From Bugula neritina (taxonomy: Eukaryota; Bryozoa; Gymnolaemata; Cheilostomatida; Bugulidae): a stretch of 64,000 nt of DNA. The notes under the pieces were generated by a model, which saw only the letters and a list, made by a program, of their open reading frames with translations, was not told the origin of the DNA and made no database searches. Both the position numbers and the translations under genes were made by a program. The stretch is taken from assembly GCA_964035545.1 (NCBI GenBank), contig OZ037773.1, positions 877,751-941,750 of the forward strand, in the 5' to 3' direction. Positions 1-10,593 of this stretch are shown piece after piece. Numbering within the stretch: the stretch's first letter is position 1; every line of letters starts with the position of its first letter.

Positions 1-1189
1 AAGCCAAACCCTGTGGAACTTTACAGTTTGGTCATTATGCAAAACACAAACTAGGAACAAAATTGTTCGTTATGAGATATTGATGCATAACTAATAAATT
101 AAAACTCGAAGAAATGTAACACGTTAAATTTGAAACCAAACTCGATAACATTTATCTGATTGTTAGTTTATTAGGTATTTTGTTGCAGAAACTAAAATAT
201 AAATATTATCAATAGTTTGGTGGGTCTAGTATGCTAATATTGGTAATCTGAGTCACAATAGACAAGAGTCGGTAGTTCTTTATCGTGCAAGTTGGTGTCC
301 TGAACTGATAGCAGTTAATATTTGGCGGCTTAGCGCACACTTATGTTACATTGGAAAATTCTAACAAAATGATAACTATTACATTGAATAATTTGTTACA
401 AATCAGCTAACATGTGTTTGATTAAAACAATGCTATATTATTGCAAATTACCAATAGTTGTGGGTCATAAAAATCAAACTATGTATGTAAGTGGTTTACA
501 ATACACATGTCTATTATTCAACTATGCTGTAACTGCAATTATTTTTTTCATTTATATATTTTGAGTTGAAAATGTTGGTGAGCATTGCAACTAGTGCTTG
601 ACCTACTTCCCTGCCCATCGGGTGATTGAAATTCTTGCCCTAGCTTTGCTCAGTAAATGATAAAAAAACAGCTTTTTTAGCTCAATATTTAAGGTCATCT
701 AAAAGCTATTTTAATATTTTGATGTTTACTATTTTAATAAAAAATCATGTTGACTCTTGATATCTGTATAGCAAGATAGCTGTATCTATAAGCTTACAGA
801 GAGTAGCTAGTATTTATCTACACCCTTTCAATGATTAACATGTACTCTACAGCTGCTTAGAATACAATGTAGTACAACTTGTTAATACTCGAATACTTTT
901 GAGACAGCAATAAATTTTAGCATACGTCATCAAGCAATGCAGCTTTCATCACAGACATTTACATATTTTATGTGAAAGAATGATTACTGTTAAGCTTCAT
1001 ATTTTTAAATACATGTGTTTTCAATTTTAATTAGCATATTTATATGGTGATGCAGTCAGGTTGTAGGCTCTATGTCGTGAGATGCAGACGCTTCTTTCTC
1101 TGGTAATATAATTAAAAATTCAGCAAGCTATCCAACTCCACATAACTCACTGCAGTTTTAATTATATTACTGGAAGAAGAGTCTACAAT
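1..1189. other. AT-rich DNA, no gene recognised
   Basis: Open frames here are short and have no recognisable domain. Composition is AT-rich with no clear repeat structure. I see nothing to annotate. Confidence 0.5.
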
Positions 1190-1910
1190 TTTCGGTAAAA
1201 ATGGCACCGTAAAAATGGAACAGGTAATAATGGCATAGGTAATAACAGCATAAATGGAAAATAGGTAAAATGGAACACTGATGTTAAATTTTTCCAAACC
1301 CCCAACTTTTAAACCCCATCCCCAAACCTGAATCTTCATTCCAAACCCCCAACCACCACTACATACCCTAATATTGAAAAGATTCCATTTTTACGGTTTT
1401 ATCACAGATAGACAGTTTCCAGTTAGACGCTTTCCAGTTAGACAATATTTTTTATTTGAGTACAATCTATATAGTAACATACCTATATATACCTATAAAA
1501 CTGTTTATTGATTGCTAAACATGAAATCATAGCTCATATGAATTATCTGGAATATTATTCTAATTTTCACAAACTTGTGTGGGACAAAAAAAAACAGGAA
1601 TATATTAATAATAGGCATTATCTTTAAATAATTATCTCTAAAATAAATAAATAGCATCTAACTGGGAAGCGTCCAAGTGGGAAGCGCCTAAGTGGAAAGT
1701 TTAGCCTAGCGTCTAACTGGAAATCGTCTATATGGGATGACACTGATTATAATATGACTGCCTTTTATTGAAGTTTATTAGTAACTGAACAATGAAATTG
1801 CATTTAAAATGATGCAATGACAAGTGACACATTGGTTGAAGTGCCCGGTAAAAATAGAGCAGGTAATGATGACACAATTGGAAAATCAGGTGAAAATGTT
1901 AATTTCTCAT
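1190..1910. repeat. Short-motif direct and inverted repeats
   Basis: Variants of a motif like GGTAAAAATGGMAC recur at 1190-1275 and again near 1840-1900. ACCGTAAAAATGGA at 1206-1219 is inverted at 1384-1397. A second set, built on CCAGTTAGAC, lies at 1415-1444 and is inverted at 1655-1715. This looks like a decayed foldback element or stacked MITE remnants. No coding content is supported. Confidence 0.4.
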
Positions 1911-2159
1911 TGGTTTCTGATGGAGCCGAATCCCCCTATAGTAATTTTGTAACAGCTAGCACACAGCATAAAATTATAACACTACATTATATTAATTCAA
2001 TTTTATAGTTGAAAGTAGCCAAATATACATTACGGTATTTAATTATGATCTATGCATATATTTGATGGCAATATTGGGGGCCCGTCTAACCGGGGTCATC
2101 TTTCTGGAAACACCAATTTTACGAGTTTGTGAAAATCTCAAACAACTTGTTGAATTGAC

Positions 2160-3190
2160 GCAGAATGACCTATGACTAATATTCATATTGATATTCTTAT
2201 TTATATGGCAGTGCTACTCATACTGATACTCATACACTGATACAGTATGAGTATGACTATGGGTATGACTTATTGACTATCACTCTATGACTATGACTTG
2301 TATTTATAGTATTACTAATATATTAATAGCATCAGTTAATGTTATCATCGTGACCATTCGCATCACTATCAATATAATACTGACTATGAGCATCAGGCCG
2401 GTAGTGATATCATCACTATTACTTTCACTGGTACACATACTTATAGTTATACTGATACTATCGCATAGTCATACTATTTCTATCACTGTATTAGTATAAC
2501 TCTATTAGTATTACTATTAGTATTAGTATACCTAAGGGCTAAGTATTACTTATGCTAACTCTAAGGTCTAAGAGTAAGAGCATGACTATTACTATTAGTA
2601 TTACTATTAGTATTAGTATTACTATTACTATGAGTATGACTATGACATTGACTATCACTATCACTATGAGTATGATACTCAGCCTCACTATGACTGTGAG
2701 CCGTGAGGATCAGTATCATTCATTCTCATTCTGATAGTTAAACTTAACAGTTAATGTTATTTACTGAATAACACTCATATTCATATTGATTCTGATACTG
2801 ATGGAGTGATGGTGAAACACTAAAAGTTTGAGTCTCCCCAACGGGTACTGTAAGTGTATAACAGTATAACTCTAACAGCATAACCATAACTATAAGTATA
2901 AGCATTATTGTAACTTTGCTGTTACTTTTAGTTTTACTTTCAGGTTGAACAATATTAATTATAAAATTAAAACATTTCAACTAACTTTTATTTCATAATA
3001 AGAATATTTTAATAACAAGAACGCACTAAAACTAGAGGTAGAAGTAGAAGCTGTAACATTAACTACAAGCTATGGCTAATAAGTTATAAGTATAAGCTAT
3101 AAATATTGCTATAAGTATTAGTATAACTATAAGCATAATATTAATACTAATACTAATGATAATACTATGATAATTAGTAATTATATTCAA
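2160..3190. repeat. Degenerate ACTATT/TATAAG-type low-complexity tract
   Basis: Much of this stretch is an irregular array of hexamer-like units such as ACTATT, AGTATT and ACTATG (clearest at 2560-2700), then CTATAAGTATAAG units (2880-3160). Open frames through it are artefacts of the repeat. It reads as a decayed microsatellite. Confidence 0.6.
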
Positions 3191-3242
3191 TTTCAAAGAA
3201 TCACTTTATGTGCAGCTTCAAATTAGGGGTGACTCAGTGCAA

Positions 3243-3360
3243 TAGTTTAAGATTCTCGAGTGTAGAGTTGGAGGGTCCGAGCGCCAGTTTAAAGCCCCAA
3301 CTCTAAACTCGAGAATGTCAATCTGCTGCAGTCAACTCTACACTCGAGAATCTTAAACTA
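3243..3360. repeat. Perfect 28-bp inverted repeat (hairpin)
   Basis: The arms at 3243-3270 and 3333-3360 are perfect reverse complements over 28 bp and contain the core ATTCTCGAG. A third, imperfect copy of the arm lies inside the loop at about 3296-3316. It may be a small foldback element. No coding content is seen. Confidence 0.7.
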
Positions 3361-3384
3361 TATAATATTGTTGCAGTTTTGTGC

Positions 3385-3833
3385 ACTACCTAAGTGCAGT
3401 GTGGTATATTAAGAGTGTTGCCATTAGCAAATCTTACGGAATCATATGGGCGCCATTATGCCGAGATTGGTACCGCGAGTTTATATAAGTTATAAAGGAA
3501 AAATTTTGCCACTTTTGTTATTTTATTTTTTTTCTATTTTATGTGTACTATTTTTTTAATTTTGTTTATTGGTAAAGTTTTTAAACACATTTTTAATGCA
3601 CATAAAATTAAAAGAAAAATTAAAACTCAATCATGCACATAAATACAAAGCTATAAAGTTAAAGCTTCGCTGTGATTACAATGTGAATATGAATTGAATA
3701 ATGCTTGCAATAACCATTATACACAAAATACGCTACAGTTGCTATAAATGTAAGACTAGTTAATTGGATGCAAATAGGCACGGTAATACTACTTAATTTA
3801 TGTTATTTTTGAATTTTGTAGTAAATATTTGGC

Positions 3834-3835
<2 letters not shown>
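3385..3835 (+). repeat. Left arm of a long inverted repeat
   Basis: This ~450-bp sequence is repeated in inverted orientation at 6928-7366 with moderate divergence. Shared landmarks include GCAGTGTGGTATATTAAGAG near the outer end, GGTACCGCGAGTTTATATAA, and the inner end running into (TA)n. It could be a long terminal inverted repeat of one element or two copies of a short element facing each other. No open frame is shared. Confidence 0.7.
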
Positions 3836-3913
<78 letters not shown>

Positions 3914-4341
3914 ATATATATTATTATATATATATATATTATTATATATATATATATATATATGAATATATAATATTATTATATATATATATATATATAT
4001 AATATATAATATTATTATATGTATATATATATATATTATATATAATATCATTATATATATATAATGTACATAATTTAATATATAATATAATAATATATTA
4101 TATATGATATTATTATATATATATAATATATAATATAATAATATATTTTATATATTATATATGATATTATTATATATATAATATATAATATAATAATATA
4201 TTTTATATATTATATATGATATTATTATATATATATGATATAATATATAATATAATATTATAATATAATAATATATTATATATGATATTATATATATAAT
4301 ATATATAATATAATATATAATATAATAATATATAATATATT

Positions 4342-4385
<44 letters not shown>

Positions 4386-4705
4386 ATATTATTATACTTG
4401 TATAATATATTATATATATAATATAATATAATATATATTAATATATAATATATTATTATAATATATATATATATTATAAATAATATAATATAATAATATA
4501 TATTATATGATATTATATATATATAATATATATATAATATAATATATATATAATATAATATATAATATAATAATATATTATATTATTATATTATATAATA
4601 TATTATTATAATATATATATTATATATAATATTAATATACTTATATAATATATATATATATAATATAACAATATATAATATAAAAATGTATAATATATTA
4701 TTATA

Positions 4706-4748
<43 letters not shown>

Positions 4749-4752
4749 CATG
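3836..4752. repeat. (TA)n tract and AT-only satellite-like DNA
   Basis: Pure (TA)n from about 3837 passes into a long mix of ATAT and TTAT units with almost no G or C. The hAT-like element at 4753 is inserted at the right edge of this tract. No coding content is supported. Confidence 0.9.
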
Positions 4753-4795
4753 CAGGGATGTAGTGGCAAAAATATTCTAGGCCATACTCTCAGGC

Positions 4796-4819
4796 GGGGG
4801 GGGGGGGGGGGGGGGGGGG
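4796..4819 (+). repeat. Run of 24 guanines
   Basis: An uninterrupted poly-G run lies about 40 bp inside the left end of the hAT-like element, followed by C/G-rich sequence. It could form a quadruplex. Its exact length is liable to assembly error. Confidence 0.9.
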
Positions 4820-5763
4820 TCCAGGGGGCCGCCCAGGCCCCCGGCGCCGAAGCCCTCAGGGCTTTTCTGATGCAAATTTATGCAATTTAAAGCCATTGTG
4901 AATTCTAATTCTTCTGAAAAAATATGTGTTGAAATGTGCGCCTCACTATTATTTTCATACCATACCAGCTACATGATGACTGGGCATTGCTGCAAACTAT
5001 ATATAAATATTCAGTCTTGTCCCATACCTGTTGACTGTAATTTTAAATGTAGTCTTACTCAACTGCAGTTAGGTTTGTTCTGACATGCACCAAGTCCAAA
5101 CTGTACAGAAAAATTGCTGAAGATCTCAAAAAGATGGAACGATAGAGGCAGGTAACAAGTGCTCTCCAAATGCAACCTGATTATTTTATTAATAACTATA
5201 ATAGACTGCCGTGCACAGAAAAAGAATAATAAATCAGAACAGAGGAAAATTGCTAATCAGAAAATGTGTGTTGGTTATTTTTAAAGAGCAATTTGAATAG
5301 ATAACTCATTGGCAAGCAGAAATTGGTTGAAAACCTATTTGGAGTTTATTAGAGTACTAGTCTAATCCGTAAGGTGATACCGCCACACCTCCTTACACAC
5401 AAAGCACACCCAAGAACAGTATGTTAACTTGGTTTTAAAATAAAACCCCTGAGCTTCCACTAGATACATCAAGGAAATATACCCCGAAAGAACAAATTTG
5501 ACAGGTTTAATATGTGTTAACCTAGAAGATGATTAAATGTAAAGCCAAACGTTAGTACAATCAAACATAAAAGGTTACTTATGGTGATGTACAGTTTGCA
5601 AAACATTATTGCATTAATAAAATAACATGCAATAACGCTGGGTTTTTTCATTAGCCTTTCCTACACACCTGGTACTGTTTCTTGAAAACATTTTGATTTT
5701 ATTTCTGGATTTCATGTTGGTTTTTTTCCAAATTCCATTGCTTATTGACAAAATGCAAGTTTA

Positions 5764-6402
5764 CACAAGATAGATAAGGGCAACCTTCTAGCTGTCACAG
5801 CCTTGCTGAGGCCACATTATTGGTATATTATAAGAATTCAGTCCCGCAAAATAAAACCTCACTTAATTGTGCTAGAATTAAAATTTAAAAACCATGTTTT
5901 AGAACTTCCTGTTCCTCAGAGCACCTGATTTTTTGAGTTTTCAATATTTTTTTGCAAAGTTAGACAAAAATCTACCCATTTTTGGCCAATTTTACCTGAA
6001 AAATTTATTTTTCAATCCCTGCCAAATATCTCAGCAGGAAAGCATGGTATTCGAATAAAACAAACACTGTCGGAAACCTGAGTAATTTATGCATGGCAAC
6101 CTTTTTGATCTTTTCAATAGCCTTCATAGATTTTCTACAAGTTAGTGATTTATACACTGAAAATGGAAATATTGTTTCCTTAGTAATCAGCAATGCACAG
6201 CACTTCACGCTTCAGTGAATACATATAGATGAGAAGATGGAATGTTGATAATTGCTTATTATTCATAGTGTAATCTCAGGCTAAGCAATCACAAGTAGGC
6301 AACACGCATGCCACCCACATAGCATTAACATAACAAGAACTTAAATTAGATTGTGAGCGAAATTTCTGATATTCTCAGTGAGGATGCCCAAACTATCCTG
6401 TG
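5764..6402 (+). mobile_element. Short inverted-repeat element, copy 1 (639 bp)
   Basis: The ends resemble CACAGGATAGTTAAGGGCA, inverted, with TA on both sides. A second copy in reverse orientation lies at 59863-60616, and both ends align there. No transposase is seen, so it is MITE-like. It sits inside the hAT-like element and is therefore younger than that insertion. Superfamily is uncertain: CAC ends and a 2-bp duplication would suit an animal EnSpm/CACTA derivative. Confidence 0.7.
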
Positions 6403-6522
6403 TACTAATCATCTTTCAAAAATAATTATGCCCATACGGGCGTATGGCCTAGAACAGTCTATTTTCTTCTAGGCCATACGGCGTATGGGACCGTATGAGT
6501 ACCACTACATCCCTGTATACAT

Positions 6523-6527
6523 GTATA

Positions 6528-6576
<49 letters not shown>
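6523..6576. repeat. (TA)n microsatellite
   Basis: Nearly pure TA repeat. It is the continuation of the tract that the hAT-like element split. Confidence 0.9.
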
Positions 6577-6579
<3 letters not shown>

Positions 6580-6675
6580 AAATGAGTGTTTATAAAACGT
6601 TACTAGAGTGCTCTATAGAAATAAATCTAGAGCGTAAACATTAAAAGAAATAAAATGAGATTTGATTAATATAAT

Positions 6676-6738
6676 GGCATTTATTACTAGTAGTTAGTAG
6701 TTTCGTACACAAGAACGATGTGCACTCGTCAGATAAAT
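6676..6738 (-). ncRNA. Hammerhead ribozyme, minus strand
   Basis: Minus-strand core CTGACGA, a 7-bp stem II (GTGCACA with TGTGTAC), then GAA. Stem III can form as ACTA with TAGT and an 8-nt loop, with predicted cleavage after GTA (between 6685 and 6684). Stem I is ATTTAT with ATAAAT. All core residues are present. It is the mirror of the plus-strand copy, but its stem III carries the 7-bp insertion. Confidence 0.75.
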
Positions 6739-6746
6739 TAGATAGT

Positions 6747-6807
6747 GGCTAATTTATCTGACGAGTGCACATCGTTCTTGTGTACGAAACTACTAGTAAT
6801 AAATGCC
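6747..6807 (+). ncRNA. Hammerhead ribozyme, plus strand
   Basis: Core CTGACGA is at 6758-6764. Stem II is GTGCACA (6765-6771) with TGTGTAC (6779-6785), closing a 7-nt loop. GAA is at 6786-6788. Stem III is a minimal 3-bp helix, ACT with AGT, and a 3-nt loop. Cleavage is predicted after GTA, between 6798 and 6799. Stem I pairs ATTTAT (6752-6757) with ATAAAT (6799-6804), then GGC (6747-6749) with GCC (6805-6807). Every invariant residue is present. A short stem III is typical of the hammerheads known in Penelope-like terminal repeats. Confidence 0.88.
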
Positions 6808-6838
6808 ATTATATTAATCAAATCTCATTTTATTTCAT

Positions 6839-6841
<3 letters not shown>

Positions 6842-6927
<86 letters not shown>
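6842..6927. repeat. (TA)n microsatellite
   Basis: Nearly pure TA repeat between the ribozyme palindrome and the right inverted arm. Confidence 0.95.
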
Positions 6928-6931
<4 letters not shown>

Positions 6932-7366
6932 CATGCCGGATATTTACTACAAATTTCAAAAATAGCATAAATTAAATAGTATTACCGTGCCTATTTGCAT
7001 CCAATTTACTAGTCTTACATTTATAGCAACTGTAACGTATTTTGTGTAAAATGGTTATTGCAAGCATTATTCAATTCATATTCACATTGTAATCACAGCG
7101 AAGCTTAAACTTTATAGCTTTGTATTTACGTGCATGATTAAGTTTTAATTATTTTTAAAATTTTATATGTATTGAAAATATGTTTAAAAACTTTACCAAT
7201 AAACAAAACTAAAAAAAATGGACACATAATATAAAAAAAAATAAAATCACAAAAGTGGCAAAATTTTTCCTTTATAACTTATATAAACTCGCGGTACCAT
7301 TAGCGACATAATGATTTTTCATGGTTTAAAGTCAACACTCTTAATATACCACACTGCCTAAGTGGG
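6928..7366 (-). repeat. Right arm of the long inverted repeat
   Basis: Reverse complement of 3385-3835, moderately diverged. The pair bounds a ~4-kb block holding the (TA)n tracts, the hAT-like insertion and the ribozyme palindrome. Confidence 0.7.
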
Positions 7367-7825
7367 GTATTGTACACGCGAATTACTGCTGCATGGTTTA
7401 CGATGAGGTTGCGAGAGAAACCGAAGTAGTTAACGTTTATAAAAGATTTGTATATTTTAAAGGCTAATTAGATGCAAACAAAGTCATCAATATTTGCAAA
7501 AAAATATACACATGTATAGAACAGCTACACAAAATTATCCTAGTGTATCTGACAGTTATCCTCAAACTGAGACTGGGCGCTGTTCATATTTGACGGGTTG
7601 GCTCTGATTAGCCGGTGGGAGTTCCAGCCACTGAACTGAAACTATAATAGGGGTTATAGTTCAATGGTTTCAGCGGTGCTGCATGGAATTGCGGCGTCGC
7701 TAACGGAGTTGTAGTCTCTTAGAACTTTATAATGCTTCATAATAATAATATTGCAATGCAATGTCACAACTCTGCTGCAAGCACTTATACAGGGGATGTT
7801 GAGGGTATACTTCCCACAGCCGCTA

Positions 7826-7828
<3 letters not shown>
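7367..7828. other. No gene recognised
   Basis: I see no supported open frame or repeat. The following (TA)n starts at 7829. Confidence 0.5.

Positions 7829-7911
<83 letters not shown>
7829..7911. repeat. (TA)n microsatellite
   Basis: Nearly pure TA repeat followed by ATAGTAAAGT, which recurs at 7968-7977. The same (TA)n then TAGTAAA junction is found at 6570. Confidence 0.95.
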
Positions 7912-7915
<4 letters not shown>

Positions 7916-8070
7916 GTAAAGTCCGGTCACCCGTACAGGACTACGACCGTATAGGTGTGAAATATATAATAGTAAAGTGAGAGTATATACAGCGTTACAA
8001 GAGTTCTCTATAAAAATAAATCTAGAGCGTAAACATTAGAAGAAATGAACTGAGATTTGATTAACATAAT

Positions 8071-8130
8071 GACATTTATTACTAATAGTTTCGTACACAA
8101 GATGTTGTGCACTTGCCAGATAAAATTGTC
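8071..8130 (-). ncRNA. Decayed hammerhead ribozyme
   Basis: The minus strand keeps a 7-bp stem II (GTGCACA with TGTGTAC), GAA, a 3-bp stem III and the GTA cleavage triplet. The core reads CTGGCAA instead of CTGANGA, so two essential residues (A6 and G8) are changed. Predicted inactive. Confidence 0.7.
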
Positions 8131-8240
8131 ATTATGATGGCTCACATGCAACTATATAATGCTGTTATAAGTAAATATACATAGAATAAAGCAAAAGGAT
8201 TGAAATATAACAAAGAGGTAGCATTAATGGATGTAATTAG

Positions 8241-8564
8241 CTATATCACAGCATTCTTGAGTAGAAATTTGCTGCTATGCCTGCATACAGATAAAAAGTC
8301 ATTGCGCTTGTTGAGAGAAGACAATTGTGGCTTGTATAGAATAAAATATTTCTCCCATAAGCACAGCTGGCAGCTTTTAGTGATGTTGTTATATGGCTGA
8401 GCTTTTCTGAGAATTTTCCAAGATATTGTGAAATTTAGGCCTCTGTCTTTCAAGGACCAGATGTGTTTACTTAACTCAGTTTGTAAGCGCTTGGTGGAAT
8501 GCCTGAAGGAAGCAAGATGGTTGTAGTACCTTGTCTTGAAAGCAGTAGAAGAAATACTTAGCAT
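8241..8564 (-). pseudogene. Penelope-like GIY-YIG endonuclease, C-terminal fragment
   Basis: The 107-residue frame contains KTRYYNHLASF, TELSKHIWSLKD, a cysteine pair in CQLCLWEK, and LNKRNDFLSVCRH. This is the order seen at the C-terminus of Penelope-like elements and related retroelements, covering the region after the GIY and YIG motifs. In intact elements this domain cleaves target DNA to prime reverse transcription. The GIY and YIG motifs and all of the polymerase are missing, so the fragment should have no activity. A second fragment from the same domain family is at 62785-63282. The superfamily is recognised with good confidence; the exact clade is not. Confidence 0.8.
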
Positions 8565-8570
8565 GAAATG

Positions 8571-9217
8571 TATAGAGTATTTTTAATAATTGAGCTTATA
8601 ACATTTATAGCTAATAAGAATATAACTAAGAAATCTCGCAGATAATCGACATTGTAGAGATTATAATTGTTATAGCACGTTTCCATAAATTATTCTATAT
8701 CAGTATAATATGACCTAAATTAAGTTTTCACTATCATTAAAAAGGGTAATTTGTACCTTTGAATAATGCTGTGGTGCTAATTAATGCATTAATTATAAAA
8801 CTTTTATAACATGGTGTTTGTATGGCTATACTCTATGTCCTGAATTACCGGTTGAACATTTACTCTGTATTCTTCCATAAACTTTCCCCCCCTACACACA
8901 CTCTCTATCCACTCCTCTCCTGCTCTCTCTATCCACTCTTTCTATATCTTATATACACTCCTTCCATACACACTCTTTACACACACACACTCTCTCCCTC
9001 CCTTCCCTTCCCTTTCCCTCTCCCTATAGAAGTAACCGAGCTTGTTGAGTATTCAATGAATAACTGTATTATAATTATTTACGTACGTTGAAAAAAAATC
9101 ACAATTACAATCAGAAAAGCAACATAAGTATCAAACGTAGAGCGCTACATGTAATTAACTAGTAATCTACTGCTACTGTCCAAGACTGCTATGGGCAGAG
9201 GAGGGCATTGCTTATAT
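8571..9217. other. Intergenic, with a CT-rich tract
   Basis: 8885-9025 is rich in CTCTCTAT, CACACT and CCCTTCC units on the plus strand. The open frame across it is a composition artefact. Nothing else is recognised before the E1 LTR. Confidence 0.6.
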
Positions 9218-9553
9218 TGTAGTAATTCGTGCAATTACTGTGTGTGAGTTTTCTACTTGCGTATTTAGTTGGCTATTCTTCTAGCAATTACTAGGGTAGC
9301 TGTCGAGTAATTACGTTTATTATCCACAATACAATATAAAACAAACATTACATCAAATTACACTATAACATCAGTCACTACGAACACATGTTTCTACTTC
9401 AAGAACGTGATCATTGCTAATTGCCCGGGAACTGTCACATGAGTCGGAAGCATATCTTCCGGTTCTGCTGATTGGTTACTACATAGGGGCCTTAGTATTC
9501 CCAGAACGGAGAGAAGACGATTCTTATATTAGTACACTGCGTGACTCACTACA
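9218..9553 (-). repeat. E1 3' LTR
   Basis: On the minus strand it starts TGTAGTGAGTCACGC and ends ACTACA. It matches 13789-14141 closely but lacks about 17 bp present there. Confidence 0.93.
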
Positions 9554-9586
9554 CCGCCCCCCCCCAACAGAAAGCCCTACTTTCTG
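9554..9586 (-). promoter_or_regulatory. E1 polypurine tract and adjacent hairpin
   Basis: On the minus strand a G-rich tract (9567-9554) abuts the 3' LTR and would prime plus-strand DNA synthesis. Directly upstream, CAGAAAG, a 5-nt loop and CTTTCTG (9586-9568) form a perfect 7-bp hairpin. The same arrangement is found in E2, E4, E6 and E7. Confidence 0.8.
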
Positions 9587-9846
9587 ATAACACAAAAAAA
9601 CATACAAAGAAAACAATACAACAATCCAAAAAAAATAATACATAATTAAACCCACAAAAAGGAAGAAGAGAAATAGTTGGGTACACAAGCATATATATAT
9701 AGAAGTAGACAAGGTGGTCGAACACACACAGCTAGTCAGCTATAGAGAGAGAGGGTGCTACACAGCACGCGGGCCAATGGTCGGGGAGCTCGTCACTTCA
9801 CAGACGAGGATACATTCCACCGAGAAGGTGCCTATCCCAGGCATGC

Positions 9847-10593
9847 TCATTGGGTGAGCTCTGACTCTTGTAGTGAGCGTGATCTGTGTCGAGCCTGTCG
9901 GGCACGTAGCCTCCGCTTCAGTCGCCCTACTGAGTCCTTCAGCTGGTATAGGCCTGTCGTCGTATCCAGCAGGTCAAGGGCAAGTTGTGTAAACTCGGCT
10001 TGTAGTTTTAAAAGCCACTCTTCTACAGTAGCCAATCGGCTGGGTCCTGGTGAGGTTGTAGCAGTCGTTTCCTCTGATTCGGGGGTATTACTAGGGTTGA
10101 AAGAGGTAGTGGACGGGGCCTCAACCATAGGAGACTTATGGCGGGCAGATAACAGTAGTACTTGGAACCCTGACGCTAGTGCGGCCAGGGTGATAGCCTT
10201 CTTGATGAATGGCTTGATGGTGTCTAGGTACTGGGGGAAACTGTCCTCATCTATGATATGGCCCTCTCCGGCAAAACAGCTCAGTTTATGGACGATCACA
10301 GGGTACGGGTATACATCGTGAAATCCGCATATGCAAAAATGTAGTAGAAATTGTGCGTCTACATGCAGACGCAGGGAGCGGTGTGACGGGCACTCCTCGA
10401 AACAGACCTGACAGGTCCGGTGGGGGTCCACTTGGTCCCCAGGCTTCCTCAATCCTCCTTTCTGTCGTGGGTGACACCCAGCAATGTCGTCGACGAAGCA
10501 CCACGGGTAGGCCATTTTCCATCACTGGTTCTTCCTCCATGGGTAGAGGGGTTGGTTGGTCCCTTGACCGGGAGGTGGTCACTCGAGTGTTAT
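9847..10593 (-). pseudogene. E1 ORF3, main exon: C2H2/C2HC finger protein
   Basis: The reading frame starts at a splice acceptor (pyrimidine-rich, ending TTTCAG) at 10594 and continues the micro-exon at 10884-10860. The product has a basic/proline-rich segment, then CQVC with 12 residues to H (C2H2 finger), CIC with 12 residues to H and a later C (C2HC finger), a conserved EDSFPQYLDTIKPF segment, a linker, and a C-terminal coiled coil ending in the basic stretch LKRRLRARQARHRSR. One extra C near 10436-10441 shifts the frame between the N-terminal part and the fingers. The second histidine of finger 1 is Q here but H in E7. Function is unknown; nucleic-acid binding is inferred. Confidence 0.75.

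Larger units (their letters stand above)
4753..6515. mobile_element. hAT-like non-autonomous DNA transposon
   Basis: The ends are inverted: CAGGGATGTAGTGG at the left and its complement at the right. The 8 bp on each side are identical, TATACATG at 4745-4752 and 6516-6523. CAGGG ends and an 8-bp target duplication are hallmarks of hAT elements. No transposase is recognisable, so it is non-autonomous. A subterminal motif CTAGGCCATAC occurs near the left end (about 4778) and as a 14-bp inverted pair near the right end (6441-6454 and 6467-6480). It carries a nested element at 5764-6402. Confidence 0.85.
6572..6840. repeat. Penelope-type terminal-repeat palindrome
   Basis: Two copies of a terminal-repeat-like sequence meet head to head around 6745. 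The arms, about 6650-6740 and 6750-6834, are near-perfect complements apart from a 7-bp insertion in the left arm. The left copy extends further, to 6572. The same sequence recurs, diverged, at about 7968-8130 just downstream of a Penelope-like endonuclease fragment, which is why I assign it to that group. Each arm encodes a hammerhead ribozyme. Confidence 0.75.
7968..8570 (-). mobile_element. 5'-truncated Penelope-like element, copy 1
   Basis: On the minus strand, an endonuclease-domain fragment (8564-8241) is followed by a terminal-repeat-like tail (about 8130-7968). The tail matches 6572-6740 and contains a decayed hammerhead. The reverse transcriptase part is absent, as is common for 5'-truncated retroelement copies. 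The downstream border is a (TA)n tract. Confidence 0.7.

Noticed and set aside
2160-2740. Coding frames of 60-70 residues rich in Ile, Ser, Thr and Met
   Set aside because: They arise from degenerate ACTATT-type repeats.
6745-7980. Open frames made of repeated Ile-Tyr
   Set aside because: They are translations of (TA)n microsatellites, not proteins.
9755-10321. 188-codon open frame on the plus strand inside E1
   Set aside because: It is the antisense shadow of the ORF3 main exon, which carries the conserved fingers on the minus strand.
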